From contig NZ_CP009928.1 in NCBI RefSeq assembly GCF_001021975.1, forward strand, positions 1,364,001 to 1,428,000: a stretch of 64,000 bases of DNA. Reading direction: 5' to 3'. The stretch is from Chryseobacterium gallinarum (GTDB lineage: Bacteria > Bacteroidota > Bacteroidia > Flavobacteriales > Weeksellaceae). The position numbers and the translations under genes are program-made. The notes under the pieces were generated by a model. That model searched no databases. It was not told the DNA's origin and saw nothing but the letters and a program-made list of their open reading frames with translations. Shown in pieces: positions 17,998 through 26,317 of this stretch (position 1 is the stretch's first letter; every line of letters starts with the position of its first letter).

Positions 17998-18415
17998 AGA
18001 TAACATATTAACCTGTACTGAAGAAGTAAGAGTACGATTCAACGAGACAGACCCTCTTGGCATTGTATGGCATGGCCATTATATCGTTTATTTTGAAGAT
18101 GGAAGGGAAGCATTTGGCAGAAAGCACGGCCTTACCTACCTTGATATTCAAAAAGCGGGATATGTTACTCCTATTGTTAAAAGTACCTGTGAACATTTTC
18201 TTCCTTTAAAATATGGCGAAACTTTTACCATTGTAACGACTTTTGTAAATTCGGTTGCTGCCAAGCTCATCTATCAATATGAACTGTTTAACCAACAAGG
18301 GCAGCTGGTCTGCAGCGGAGAAACCATTCAGGTGTTTTTAGATAGTGAAGGAAATCTATGCCTGTATAATCCTGACTTTTTTCAGGCATGGAAAGATAAA
18401 ACAGGATTATCATGA
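17987..18415 (+). CDS. 4-hydroxybenzoyl-CoA thioesterase-like hotdog protein
   Basis: A 142-residue hotdog protein with the 4HBT/YbgC signature VRFNETDPLGIVWHGHYIVYFEDGR (given here in parts: ETDPLGIVWHG, then YFEDGR), where the Asp at TDPLG is the usual catalytic residue. The ATG at 17987 overlaps the end of the permease gene; a longer frame from 17909 would lie inside the permease and lacks support. It overlaps the next ketosynthase by 4 bp. It likely releases acyl chains from an ACP or CoA, either as an editing enzyme or to deliver a chain. The substrate is unknown. Confidence 0.85.
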   Translation: MQSKDNILTCTEEVRVRFNETDPLGIVWHGHYIVYFEDGREAFGRKHGLTYLDIQKAGYVTPIVKSTCEHFLPLKYGETFTIVTTFVNSVAAKLIYQYELFNQQGQLVCSGETIQVFLDSEGNLCLYNPDFFQAWKDKTGLS

Positions 18416-19545
18416 AGAAGGAAGTTTATATAACGGATTACAATTGTGTGACTCCCTTAGGCTTTGATGTGGAGGCCAATTGGAATGCATTGTTGGAAGG
18501 GAAATCAGGAATTGCCCTGCATCATATCATAGAAAATCAGAACCCTTTTTATGCTTCTATGATCAATACTGAAGAGCTGGAAAAAGAATTCAGCAAAAAC
18601 TTTGGTCATCAGTCATTTACAAGATTGGAAGAAATGCTGCTTTTAAGCTTGCTGCCCCTGATCAAAAACCATCATATTACGGAAAAAACCGCTTTTATCC
18701 TCTCTACAACAAAAGGAAATATCAGCTTATTAAAAAACCAGACTGAACTGCCGGAAGGTGTATATCTCTCAAACCTTGCCCGCAAGATCACTGATTTTTT
18801 GGGAGTTAAGACAAAACCGATAGTGGTTTCAAATGCCTGCGTATCGGGAGTAATGGCTATTGCTGTTGCCAAAAATATGATTCAGACAGGAAGATATACC
18901 GATGCTTTTGTCATTGCAGCGGATGAGATTTCAGAATTTGTGATATCAGGATTTAATTCCTTCCAGGCTATCGGACCGGAACCTTGTAAACCTTATGATA
19001 AAAACAGGGCCGGGATCAATATAGGAGAAGCTGCGGCTGCTGTTTATATAACTTCAGAGCCTTCGGACAATGAAAAATTACAATTTAAAGTATTGGGAGA
19101 TTCTGCCGTAAATGATGCCAATCATATTTCAGGACCTTCCAGGACAGGAGACGGCTTATATGCCAGTATCAGAAATGCAATGACTGAGGCAAATATTCCT
19201 GCTGAACAGATTGATTTTATTTCTGCTCATGGAACGGCTACATTGTACAATGATGAAATGGAAGCCATTGCTTTCAACAGAATGGAATTGCAGCATGTCC
19301 CTCTTAACAGTATGAAAGGCTATTATGGCCATTGCCTGGGAGCATCCGGGCTGCTGGAAAGCATTATTTCTATGGAAAGCGCTCTTCATGCTACCCTGAT
19401 TCCATCTAAAAACTTTAAAGAAACGGGAGTTTCCCAACCGCTGAATATTATTCGGGAAAATCAATCTGCTGACATTCGTTATATTCTGAAAACAGCTTCA
19501 GGTTTTGGAGGATGTAATGCAGCCATTATCTTGGAAAAATGTTAA
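18412..19545 (+). CDS. Beta-ketoacyl-ACP synthase (KAS I/II type) of the aryl polyene arm
   Basis: A 377-residue ketosynthase with a full catalytic triad: Cys in VSNACVSG (about residue 143), His in SAHGTATLYNDE (about 273) and His in YYGHCLGASG (about 306), ending with the FabF-type SGFGGCNAAIIL. It is somewhat shorter than FabF (about 410) and divergent at the N-terminus (VTPLGFDVEANW). Its start overlaps the thioesterase stop (ATGA). It is one of three catalytically complete KAS I/II-type ketosynthases in the cluster, and probably extends the 4-coumaroyl starter with malonyl-ACP units. Confidence 0.88.
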   Translation: MKKEVYITDYNCVTPLGFDVEANWNALLEGKSGIALHHIIENQNPFYASMINTEELEKEFSKNFGHQSFTRLEEMLLLSLLPLIKNHHITEKTAFILSTTKGNISLLKNQTELPEGVYLSNLARKITDFLGVKTKPIVVSNACVSGVMAIAVAKNMIQTGRYTDAFVIAADEISEFVISGFNSFQAIGPEPCKPYDKNRAGINIGEAAAAVYITSEPSDNEKLQFKVLGDSAVNDANHISGPSRTGDGLYASIRNAMTEANIPAEQIDFISAHGTATLYNDEMEAIAFNRMELQHVPLNSMKGYYGHCLGASGLLESIISMESALHATLIPSKNFKETGVSQPLNIIRENQSADIRYILKTASGFGGCNAAIILEKC

Positions 19546-19551
19546 AAGACG

Positions 19552-20091
19552 ATGAAGACAATTGAAACCTGTACCATAGAACAGTCAAAAATAACGGTAA
19601 ATGGACATCTTATTTTTGAAAGCGATAACGAAGCATTCCCGGATTTTGCAAAAAATGCATACAAAACCCTGGAACTCAATTATCCCAAATTTCATAAAAT
19701 GGATAACCTGAGCAAACTGGCTTTTCTGGCTGCCGAAATGCTTTTAAAAGAAGAGGACCACAGCAGGACAGCCTTGGTTTTTGCCAATAAGTCCTCAAGC
19801 CTCGATACGGATTTTAAATATCAAAACAGTATCAATTCTCCGGAAAACTATTTTCCCAGTCCTGCCGTTTTTGTATACACTCTGCCTAATATATGTGTAG
19901 GAGAGATCAGCATCAAACACAAAATGCAGACAGAGAATGCTTTTTTTGTTTTGGATGAATTTGATGAAAATTTTTTAAATGATTATTCTGAGCAAATCCT
20001 TCACGCCGGAAAGGCCGGGAAAGTATTATGTGGCTGGGTGGAATTGTATCAGGAAAATTATAAAGCTTTTGTATATTTGCTCACATTATAA
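19552..20091 (+). CDS. Short ketosynthase-neighbour protein, possibly a thiolase-fold fragment
   Basis: A 179-residue protein 6 bp after the ketosynthase gene. The section from [15 protein letters not shown] to [15 protein letters not shown] and [12 protein letters not shown] resembles the first half of a ketosynthase fold (the helix before, and the strand leading to, the active site), but there is no nucleophilic Cys motif and no HGTAT or GHxxG histidine. It is therefore probably non-catalytic, perhaps a partner subunit of a neighbouring ketosynthase. The resemblance is weak and seen only by eye. The intact frame and tight spacing argue that it is a working gene rather than a remnant. Confidence 0.6.
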   Translation: MKTIETCTIEQSKITVNGHLIFESDNEAFPDFAKNAYKTLELNYPKFHKMDNLSKLAFLAAEMLLKEEDHSRTALVFANKSSSLDTDFKYQNSINSPENYFPSPAVFVYTLPNICVGEISIKHKMQTENAFFVLDEFDENFLNDYSEQILHAGKAGKVLCGWVELYQENYKAFVYLLTL

Positions 20092-20095
20092 TCTG

Positions 20096-20173
20096 ACAAT
20101 GTACCATTTCACAATGTACCAGTACTACAGTAACAATGCCTGGTAAATTGGTACATTCATATATTGTTACATT
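20096..20173. repeat. TGTACCA-type intergenic repeat, copy A (before ACP 1)
   Basis: The 94-bp spacer contains CAATGTACCA twice in direct orientation (20097-20106 and 20112-20121) and the inverted form TTGGTACATT at 20148-20157, then TATTGTTACATT. The same words occur in the spacer after this ACP gene and in the two spacers around the second ACP gene. Long spacers are unusual here, where most neighbours overlap or nearly touch. Confidence 0.7.
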
Positions 20174-20185
20174 AAAATAATATTT

Positions 20186-20443
20186 ATGGAAAATTTAAAA
20201 ACTGAACTAAAGCACAAAATTATTGATGTCCTTAACCTTGAAGACGTTTCTGTAGAAGAAATCAAAGATACAGATCCTTTATTCGGAGGCGGATTGGGAC
20301 TTGATTCTATTGATGCCCTGGAACTAATCGTTCTTCTTGATAAAGATTATGGAATAAAATTAGCCGATCCTAAAAAAGGAAAGGAAATTTTTCAATCTAT
20401 CGACACGATGGCTAAATTCATCGAAGACAACAGAACAAAATAA
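20186..20443 (+). CDS. Acyl carrier protein 1
   Basis: An 85-residue acidic protein with the phosphopantetheine attachment motif GLGLDSIDALEL (Ser at about residue 37) and the usual ACP four-helix pattern (VEEIKDTDPLFGGG, ALELIVLLDKDYGI, FQSIDTMAKFIED). It carries the growing aryl polyene or alkyl chain. Spacers of about 95 bp with TGTACCA repeats flank it on both sides. ACPs are needed in excess over enzymes, so separate expression control would make sense; that is inference. Confidence 0.92.
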   Translation: MENLKTELKHKIIDVLNLEDVSVEEIKDTDPLFGGGLGLDSIDALELIVLLDKDYGIKLADPKKGKEIFQSIDTMAKFIEDNRTK

Positions 20444-20450
20444 AATTAAT

Positions 20451-20532
20451 ATAACAGTGTACCAATTTAATAATGTACCAATGCTAAAGGAATAATCATT
20501 GTAAATAGTACATCGTTAAATTGGCACATTAT
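20451..20532. repeat. TGTACCA-type intergenic repeat, copy B (after ACP 1)
   Basis: Contains AACAGTGTACCAATTTAATAATGTACCAAT-type words in direct repeat (GTGTACCAAT at 20457-20466 and ATGTACCAAT at 20473-20482) and a degenerate inverted end, TTGGCACATT, at 20521-20530 just before the next ketosynthase. It is related to the copy before the ACP gene and to the two copies at 33435 and 35028. Confidence 0.65.
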
Positions 20533-20540
20533 ATAATACC

Positions 20541-21740
20541 ATGAGCCAGAAAATTGCCATAACAGGAATGGGTATCATCTCCTCCATAGGAAACAATGTG
20601 GAGGAAAATTTTATTTCACTACAGTCCGGAAAGCATGGAATTTCAGAGATCAACATGTTTGAAACCCGCCATAGAGGATCTATTAAAACAGGTGAAATAA
20701 AGTTATCCAATGAAGAACTTGTAGAAAAACTTCAGCTTGATGAAGACAACAACGCTACAAGAACCTCTTTATTAGGAATGATTGCCGCAAAGGAAGCAGT
20801 AGAAAATGCCGGAATTCCGGATATCAACCAATACAGGACCGGCCTGATCTCTTCTACCAGTGTAGGAGGAATGGATGTTACCGAAAAATATTTCTACTCC
20901 TATGAAGACTTTCCTGAGAAGCAAAAATATATTGATGCTCATGATGCCGGTAATTCTTCTTTAGCCATTGCAGATTATCTGGGGTTAAAAGGAATGGTTT
21001 CTACGATCAGCACTGCCTGTTCATCAGCCGCCAATGCCATTATGATGGGAGCCAAACTGATTAAAAACGGCGTTTTAGATCGCGTTATCGTTGGCGGAAC
21101 AGATTCCCTGTCCAAATTTACCCTGAACGGATTCAATACCCTGATGATTCTTACGGATTCCTATAACACGCCTTTTGACAATGACCGGAAAGGTTTAAAT
21201 TTAGGAGAAGCCGCCGCTTTTTTAGTTATGGAATCTGAGGAAATTGTGACAAAGGAAAACAAGCCTGTTTTAGCCTATCTTTCCGGATATGGAAATGCGA
21301 ATGATGCTCATCATCAGACGGCTTCTTCGGAGAATGGGCAGGGTGCTTTTCTCGCGATGCAGCAGGCTTTGAAAATATCCGGTTTAGCCAGGGAAAAAAT
21401 CGATTATATTAATGTTCATGGAACAGCTACTCCCAATAATGATTTGTCTGAAGGTATTGCCATGATCCGTATTTTCGGGGAAAACCAGGTACCGGAATTC
21501 AGCTCTACGAAGGCCTTTACGGGGCATACTCTGGCAGCCGCCGCCGGAATTGAAGCGGTGTTTTCAATTTTAGCTATGCAGCATAATCTCATTTTTCCCA
21601 ATCTTAATTTCAAAACCAAAATGGAAGAATTTGATCTGGTTCCTGTTACTGAACTAAAGAAAAAAGATATCAGGCATGTACTTTCCAATTCATTCGGATT
21701 CGGAGGAAATTGTTCAACGTTAATATTCTCAAAACCATGA
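20541..21740 (+). CDS. Beta-ketoacyl-ACP synthase II-like (FabF family)
   Basis: A 399-residue KAS II-type enzyme. The triad is complete: Cys in STACSSAANA (about 160), His in VHGTATPNND (about 293) and His in FTGHTLAAAAG (about 329). The C-terminal SNSFGFGGNCSTL is canonical. Its last codons overlap the start of a Cys-less ketosynthase-like gene (ATGA), the same arrangement as KS/chain-length-factor pairs of type II polyketide systems. Length is normal for FabF. It probably forms a heterodimer with the next protein for polyene elongation. Confidence 0.9.
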   Translation: MSQKIAITGMGIISSIGNNVEENFISLQSGKHGISEINMFETRHRGSIKTGEIKLSNEELVEKLQLDEDNNATRTSLLGMIAAKEAVENAGIPDINQYRTGLISSTSVGGMDVTEKYFYSYEDFPEKQKYIDAHDAGNSSLAIADYLGLKGMVSTISTACSSAANAIMMGAKLIKNGVLDRVIVGGTDSLSKFTLNGFNTLMILTDSYNTPFDNDRKGLNLGEAAAFLVMESEEIVTKENKPVLAYLSGYGNANDAHHQTASSENGQGAFLAMQQALKISGLAREKIDYINVHGTATPNNDLSEGIAMIRIFGENQVPEFSSTKAFTGHTLAAAAGIEAVFSILAMQHNLIFPNLNFKTKMEEFDLVPVTELKKKDIRHVLSNSFGFGGNCSTLIFSKP

Positions 21741-22798
21741 GTGCAGTATACATCAACAGTGCATCCTGTATCTCAGCCCAGGACACATTGAAGGAAAATA
21801 TTTTCCAGAACCTGGTTCCTGAAAATACAGTACAGATTGTAAAAGCTATAGAACCCAAATACAAAGAATTCATTCCTGCTGCTATGATCAGGAGAATGTC
21901 TAAAACCGTAAAAATGAGTTCCGTAGCATCACATTACGCACTTCAGGAAGCAGGAATTTCACAGCCGGATGCCATTATTGTAGGAACCGGTATGGGCTGT
22001 TCCCAGGATTCTGAAAAGTTCCTGAAAAATGTAATTGACAATCATGAAGAGTTTTTAACACCTACATTTTTTATCCAGTCTACACATAATACCGTTGCCG
22101 GGCAGATTGCCCTGGCCTTGCAATGTCATGCTTATAACTTCACTTATGTAAATACTTCTTCTTCACTGGAATTTTCGTTACTGGATGCCCAACTCCAGAT
22201 CAGTGACGGTGAGGCAGAAAATATTCTTGTAGGATCTACTGATGAGCAGACGGACAGAACCATGGAGCTTTATTGCTTACACAATACGATCAAAAAAGAA
22301 AGAGATTTACCCGCAGATTATCTGACTTCTACGACTAACGGTGTCATCTGGGGCGAAGGAGCAAGTTTCTTCGTGGTCGGAAAAAACAAGACCGAAAACA
22401 CCTACGCAAAGCTCAGCAATATTGAAATTAAAAACAGGATAGAAATCAATGAAGTACAAGATTTTATCCAGGATTTTTTAACCAGAAACAATTTTCAGTC
22501 GCAGGATATCGATGCAGTTATTCTGGGGTTTAGCGGAGATGCAGCTTCTGATGGATATTATAATGAAGCCATGAAACTGTTTCCGGAATCATCTTTATTA
22601 TATTATAAGCATCTTAGCGGAGAATTTAATACAGCGAGTGGCTTTTCTGTTTTTATGGCCTGTCATATTCTGAAGGAACAGAAGATCCCGGAGGTAATGA
22701 TGATCAATCCTGAGAAAAAAGAAGAGGTAAAAAACATACTTCTTTACAATCATCTGGCTGGCTGTGATCATAGTCTGGTTTTGTTGGAAAGAGCATAA
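21737..22798 (+). CDS. Ketosynthase-like chain-length-factor homologue without catalytic Cys
   Basis: A 353-residue protein with the thiolase fold but a Ser-rich string where the nucleophile should be (YVNTSSSLEFS, about residues 138-148). The HGTAT histidine is also replaced (VILGFSGDAASD). Such inactive partners of a catalytic ketosynthase are called chain length factors in type II polyketide and aryl polyene systems. The start at 21737 overlaps the FabF-like stop by 4 bp; a longer frame from 21710 lies inside that gene. A role in setting the length of the aryl polyene chain is inferred from position and the loss of the triad. Confidence 0.8.
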   Translation: MSAVYINSASCISAQDTLKENIFQNLVPENTVQIVKAIEPKYKEFIPAAMIRRMSKTVKMSSVASHYALQEAGISQPDAIIVGTGMGCSQDSEKFLKNVIDNHEEFLTPTFFIQSTHNTVAGQIALALQCHAYNFTYVNTSSSLEFSLLDAQLQISDGEAENILVGSTDEQTDRTMELYCLHNTIKKERDLPADYLTSTTNGVIWGEGASFFVVGKNKTENTYAKLSNIEIKNRIEINEVQDFIQDFLTRNNFQSQDIDAVILGFSGDAASDGYYNEAMKLFPESSLLYYKHLSGEFNTASGFSVFMACHILKEQKIPEVMMINPEKKEEVKNILLYNHLAGCDHSLVLLERA

Positions 22799-22867
22799 CG
22801 GAACAAAAATAAAAAGGATGGTTAACAAATTTGCTTTTGCTTATCAACCAATAAACGATACACAACA

Positions 22868-23620
22868 ATGAAACATTACCCATTCGTTTTATTCTATCTT
22901 TTTTGCAACGTTTTTATTTATGCGTTTCAAGGAAGTTTTTGGGTATATCTGGCCTGTTTTCTTGCTTTTTCTGCTGTTATCATTTGGGGATCTTTCGATA
23001 TAGGACTTGGCTATTTTGTCAACAGCATTACTCATAAACGCACAAAAATCAAAGAGGTGGCACTTACTTTTGATGATGGTCCCACTGAGTTTACGCCTCA
23101 ATTTCTGGATCTTTTGAGGGAGCACCGGGTAAAGGCAACCTTCTTTTGTATCGGAAAACAAATCGAAAAATATCCTGAAACCTTCCAGAGAATTATTGCT
23201 GACGGACATACAGTCGGAAATCATACTTTATCTCATTCTCATTCCACAGGCTTTTTATCTACAGCTAAAATGACGGAAGAAATAAAGCAATGTGATGAAG
23301 TAATACAGCGGTATGGCAATATAACTACTCCATTATACCGTCCTCCTTTCGGGGTTACCAATCCTAATATTGCCAAAGCCATTAAGAACACTCGTAAAAA
23401 AAGCATTGGCTGGAATGTGCGTTCTCTGGATACCATCATCAATGATGAACGGAAAATCTACAGAAAAGTCACCAGAAACCTGAAAAAAGGAAGTATCATC
23501 CTTCTTCATGATACTTCGGAAAAAACATATCGTGTCCTGGTAGATTTATTAGTATTTTTGGAGGATAAAAAGTATTCAACATTCACCGTTGATTCCATTA
23601 CAAATTCAAAGAAAAAATGA
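22868..23620 (+). CDS. Polysaccharide deacetylase (NodB-domain) family membrane-anchored protein
   Basis: A 250-residue protein with one or two N-terminal membrane helices (about residues 5-45) and a NodB domain. The conserved motifs are LTFDDGPTEFT (catalytic and metal-binding Asp), NHTLSHSHS (metal-binding His pair), YRPPFGVTN and ILLHDT. These enzymes remove N- or O-acyl groups from sugars, or hydrolyse related bonds, outside the membrane. In the flexirubin locus it stands immediately before a LolA-like gene (4-bp overlap), suggesting a tailoring or transport step on the periplasmic side. The substrate is unknown. Confidence 0.88.
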   Translation: MKHYPFVLFYLFCNVFIYAFQGSFWVYLACFLAFSAVIIWGSFDIGLGYFVNSITHKRTKIKEVALTFDDGPTEFTPQFLDLLREHRVKATFFCIGKQIEKYPETFQRIIADGHTVGNHTLSHSHSTGFLSTAKMTEEIKQCDEVIQRYGNITTPLYRPPFGVTNPNIAKAIKNTRKKSIGWNVRSLDTIINDERKIYRKVTRNLKKGSIILLHDTSEKTYRVLVDLLVFLEDKKYSTFTVDSITNSKKK

Positions 23621-24243
23621 TTAAAAATATTGCTTTAGGAGCATTTTTATTGGTATCAGGGTTCTTTTTCGCCCAAAATACAGCAATGAGCGGAGCGGAG
23701 GCGAAGGCTTTCGTAACAAAAGTTTCTTCTGAAACAAAGGAAATCAAAACGCTGCAAAGTGACTTTACCCAAACGAAAAAAATGGATTTCCTGGATAAAA
23801 GTATTGTTACCCACGGGAAAATGTCATTACAAACTCCTAATATGTTGAGCTGGAGGTACACAAAACCTTATCAGTACAGTATTGTTTTTAAAAATAACAA
23901 AATTTTCATCAATGACCAGGGAAAAAAATCTTCAGTAGATGCCAAAAGCAAAACCTTTGAAAAGATCAATAAGCTTATCGTAGGAAGTTCAAACGGCACC
24001 ATGTTCAATGACCCGGAGTTTACCGTAACTTACTTCAAAAGCGGAAATTACAATATTGCCAGGTTTATTCCGAAAACAAGCCAGCTCCTGAAATATATCA
24101 AACAGGTTGAGCTTTATTTTCCAAAAAACCAATCTACGGTTTCCCAGGTTAATATGACAGAAGCCTCCGGGGATACTACCAATATTGTTTTCAAAAACAC
24201 CAAGATCAATGCTTCAATTCCTGCGTCAGAATTTAGTTTATAG
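23617..24243 (+). CDS. LolA-like outer membrane lipoprotein carrier family protein
   Basis: A 208-residue secreted protein (signal peptide MIKNIALGAFLLVSGFFFAQ). Features of the LolA family are visible: KTLQSDFTQTKKMDFLDKSI, GKMSLQTPNMLSWRYTKPYQYSIVFKNNK in parts, and a beta-rich remainder. LolA shuttles hydrophobic lipoproteins across the periplasm in a concave barrel. Aryl polyene clusters commonly carry a dedicated LolA-like gene, so this copy may ferry the pigment or its lipid form. It overlaps both neighbours. It is not obviously the housekeeping LolA. Confidence 0.85.
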   Translation: MIKNIALGAFLLVSGFFFAQNTAMSGAEAKAFVTKVSSETKEIKTLQSDFTQTKKMDFLDKSIVTHGKMSLQTPNMLSWRYTKPYQYSIVFKNNKIFINDQGKKSSVDAKSKTFEKINKLIVGSSNGTMFNDPEFTVTYFKSGNYNIARFIPKTSQLLKYIKQVELYFPKNQSTVSQVNMTEASGDTTNIVFKNTKINASIPASEFSL

Positions 24244-24847
24244 CAGTCTTATTTTAGTATTGGCTACTTCCTGCAAAACATATACACTTGCTGATGTAAA
24301 GCCTGTTTCAACAGCTGAAAAAGTAGTGGAGAATCTGTATTTCTCTTCTAACGGGGATTATGTGTATAAATGCCAGATTGATATTTATAAAAATCATGTA
24401 AGCGGTATCCTGATCATCAAAAAACTGAATGAAACCACTCACCGGGTGGTATTGACGTCAGACTTCGGAAATAAACTGATTGATTTTGAAATTGCAGATA
24501 ATGACTTCAAACTCAATTACGTGCTTCCCGACCTGGATAAAAAGATTGTTATCAACTTCCTTAAAAATGATTTCCGGCAACTTTTAAGGAAGCAATATCC
24601 TGTGAGTGAAAGCTTTGTGAACGACCATTCCAGAATCTATCTTTCCAGAATTGACAACAAAAGCTATTATTTATTCTTTAACAAGGACAACGGCCTGCTG
24701 AAACAGATCATCTACACCCGAAATAGCAGGGAAAAAATCGATTTTACTTTTGAGGCAAAAAAACCTATCTTCGCGGACAGTTTAAACCTTCATCACAAGG
24801 ATTTTAAGATTAATATAAAACTAGTTCAAATAACCGAAACTGAATAA
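24209..24847 (+). CDS. Putative periplasmic lipoprotein of the flexirubin cluster
   Basis: A protein of 212 residues from the ATG at 24209 (the frame extends to 24185). It starts with MLQFLRQN, a short hydrophobic stretch and LATSCKTY, which looks like a lipoprotein signal with Cys near residue 22. The rest is predicted mostly beta, e.g. VSGILIIKKLN, HRVVLTSDFGNKLIDFEI. It overlaps the LolA-like gene by 35 bp, which suggests a coupled function such as an outer-membrane receptor, by analogy with LolB. I see no direct LolB signature, so that is inference. Confidence 0.65.
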   Translation: MLQFLRQNLVYSSLILVLATSCKTYTLADVKPVSTAEKVVENLYFSSNGDYVYKCQIDIYKNHVSGILIIKKLNETTHRVVLTSDFGNKLIDFEIADNDFKLNYVLPDLDKKIVINFLKNDFRQLLRKQYPVSESFVNDHSRIYLSRIDNKSYYLFFNKDNGLLKQIIYTRNSREKIDFTFEAKKPIFADSLNLHHKDFKINIKLVQITETE

Positions 24848-24856
24848 TCTATACAC

Positions 24857-25456
24857 ATGAAAAAATTATTCCTCCTTTTAATTCTACTGATCTCCGGACT
24901 GTCTTTTGCACAGGTAACTTTTAATCCCGGAATAAGATTGGGAGCTAATATTTCCCATTTTTCCAATGGACCGGCTTATGATTATTGGTATTATAATGAC
25001 AACCAGGGTTACCATTATGGAAGTAATGTATTTGACGTACAGTCAAAGGTCGATTTTTATATAGGCTTCCAGGCGAATATCCGATTTGCTAAATTCTATG
25101 CTCTTCAGCCTGAAATCTACTATACCCGCCAGGGAGCAAAATATGAAAGCCAAAATCCGGCAGTAGCTTCCAAAACAGTAACGGTTTCTTATGTGGGAGC
25201 AGCAGTAGTGAATAAATTTTATTTTAACCAGTTTAATATCCACTTTGGTCCGACTTTGGAACTCCTTAGTGACCACAAAAATATTCAGTCACCTTCTTCG
25301 GCAGATTTAGGAGTATTGCTGGGAGCAGGGTATGACATTACAAAAAATATTGGAGTAGAAGCCAGAATTAAAAAAGGCTTTGTACACATCACCAGCGAAC
25401 ATACGAATGTAACCTTCCAGGCAGGAGTTTATTATACGTTCAATCTTAAAAAATAA
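24857..25456 (+). CDS. Outer-membrane beta-barrel protein (porin/PorT-like family)
   Basis: A 199-residue secreted protein with signal peptide MKKLFLLLILLISGLSFAQ, then alternating amphipathic strands (RLGANISHF, FYIGFQANIRF, YALQPEIYYTRQGAKY, GVEARIKKGF) and a terminal aromatic strand, FQAGVYYTFNL, as in small eight-stranded Bacteroidetes barrels (outer membrane beta-barrel / PorT family). It sits after the LolA-like and lipoprotein genes, so it may help place the pigment in the outer membrane. It could also be an unrelated small barrel. Confidence 0.75.
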   Translation: MKKLFLLLILLISGLSFAQVTFNPGIRLGANISHFSNGPAYDYWYYNDNQGYHYGSNVFDVQSKVDFYIGFQANIRFAKFYALQPEIYYTRQGAKYESQNPAVASKTVTVSYVGAAVVNKFYFNQFNIHFGPTLELLSDHKNIQSPSSADLGVLLGAGYDITKNIGVEARIKKGFVHITSEHTNVTFQAGVYYTFNLKK

Positions 25457-25460
25457 GATC

Positions 25461-25832
25461 ATGCAAACCATTCTTACAGACTTTTACACTTTAGAATCTC
25501 ACGAAAAAACAGACGATGGCATTTTTATTGCCCATATCCGGTTAAATAAAGATCATGATATTTTTAAAGGTCACTTTCCGGGAAATCCGGTAACTCCGGG
25601 AGTCTGTATGATGCAGATTGTGAAAGAACTCACTGAAGAATTTACAGGGGCAAAATTATTTTTAAAAACAGCTTCAAATGTTAAGTTTATGGCAATTATC
25701 AACCCGTTTGAAACCCCTGACCTGAAGCTCCAGCTTGATATTTCCGAAAACGGAGAAGATGTTAAAGTGAAGAATACCACTTCATTTGGCGAGACTATTG
25801 CATTAAAAATGTCAGTAAGCTATAAAAAATAA
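25461..25832 (+). CDS. Third hotdog dehydratase-like protein with altered catalytic position
   Basis: A 123-residue FabZ-like hotdog protein that keeps the GHFPGNPVTPGVCMMQ segment (residues about 37-52), so the catalytic His is present. The FabZ catalytic Glu (usually PGVLxIEA) is replaced by Gln (PGVCMMQ). That may lower or change activity, for instance towards thioester binding or isomerisation. It lies 5 bp after the barrel gene and just before a small secreted protein. Together with the two ApeP-like proteins of operon A, it gives three hotdog dehydratase-like proteins in the locus. Confidence 0.75.
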   Translation: MQTILTDFYTLESHEKTDDGIFIAHIRLNKDHDIFKGHFPGNPVTPGVCMMQIVKELTEEFTGAKLFLKTASNVKFMAIINPFETPDLKLQLDISENGEDVKVKNTTSFGETIALKMSVSYKK

Positions 25833-25836
25833 TGTC

Positions 25837-26313
25837 ATGAAACTTATCTTATCATTCGTAGCAGCTTTTCTTTTTTTCTTCCAGTCTGACCTTGAAACGC
25901 TAAGAAGCAGCTATGCTAAAGCCAACGATTCCAGTACCAACACGCAAAGCTTTATTGATGCAGCAGAAAAGCAGCCCGGTTCTGATCCTGTTACCCTGGG
26001 CTATAAAGCGGCTGCAAAAATCATGGAAGCGAAGGTTACCAAAGGAAACAGAAAAGCACTGGTAAAAACAGGAGCTACAAGCCTTGAAAGTATTATCAAA
26101 AGCAATCCGAATAATGCGGAACTGCGACTGATCAGACTGAGTGTTCAGGAAAATATTCCGAAAATAGTAGGATACAGGGGAAGCATGAAAGATGATAAGG
26201 CATTTCTTCTGAACAATTACAACAAACAGAATGCAGCGTTAAAAAACTATATCAAAAGGTTTGCGATGCAATCTAAAACCATTACAGAGGCGGAAAGAGC
26301 CACTTTAAAATAA
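25837..26313 (+). CDS. Conserved-looking secreted protein of unknown function
   Basis: A 158-residue protein with a short signal peptide (MKLILSFVAAFLFFFQS) and a helical remainder; repeats of the type KAAAKIMEAKV and NNAELRLIRLSVQENIPKI suggest TPR-like helices. I recognise no named family. It is 5 bp after the dehydratase-like gene and 5 bp before the glycosyltransferase, so it belongs to operon B and acts in the periplasm. It may be a partner of the LolA/deacetylase module. Confidence 0.6.
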   Translation: MKLILSFVAAFLFFFQSDLETLRSSYAKANDSSTNTQSFIDAAEKQPGSDPVTLGYKAAAKIMEAKVTKGNRKALVKTGATSLESIIKSNPNNAELRLIRLSVQENIPKIVGYRGSMKDDKAFLLNNYNKQNAALKNYIKRFAMQSKTITEAERATLK

Positions 26314-26317
26314 AACC

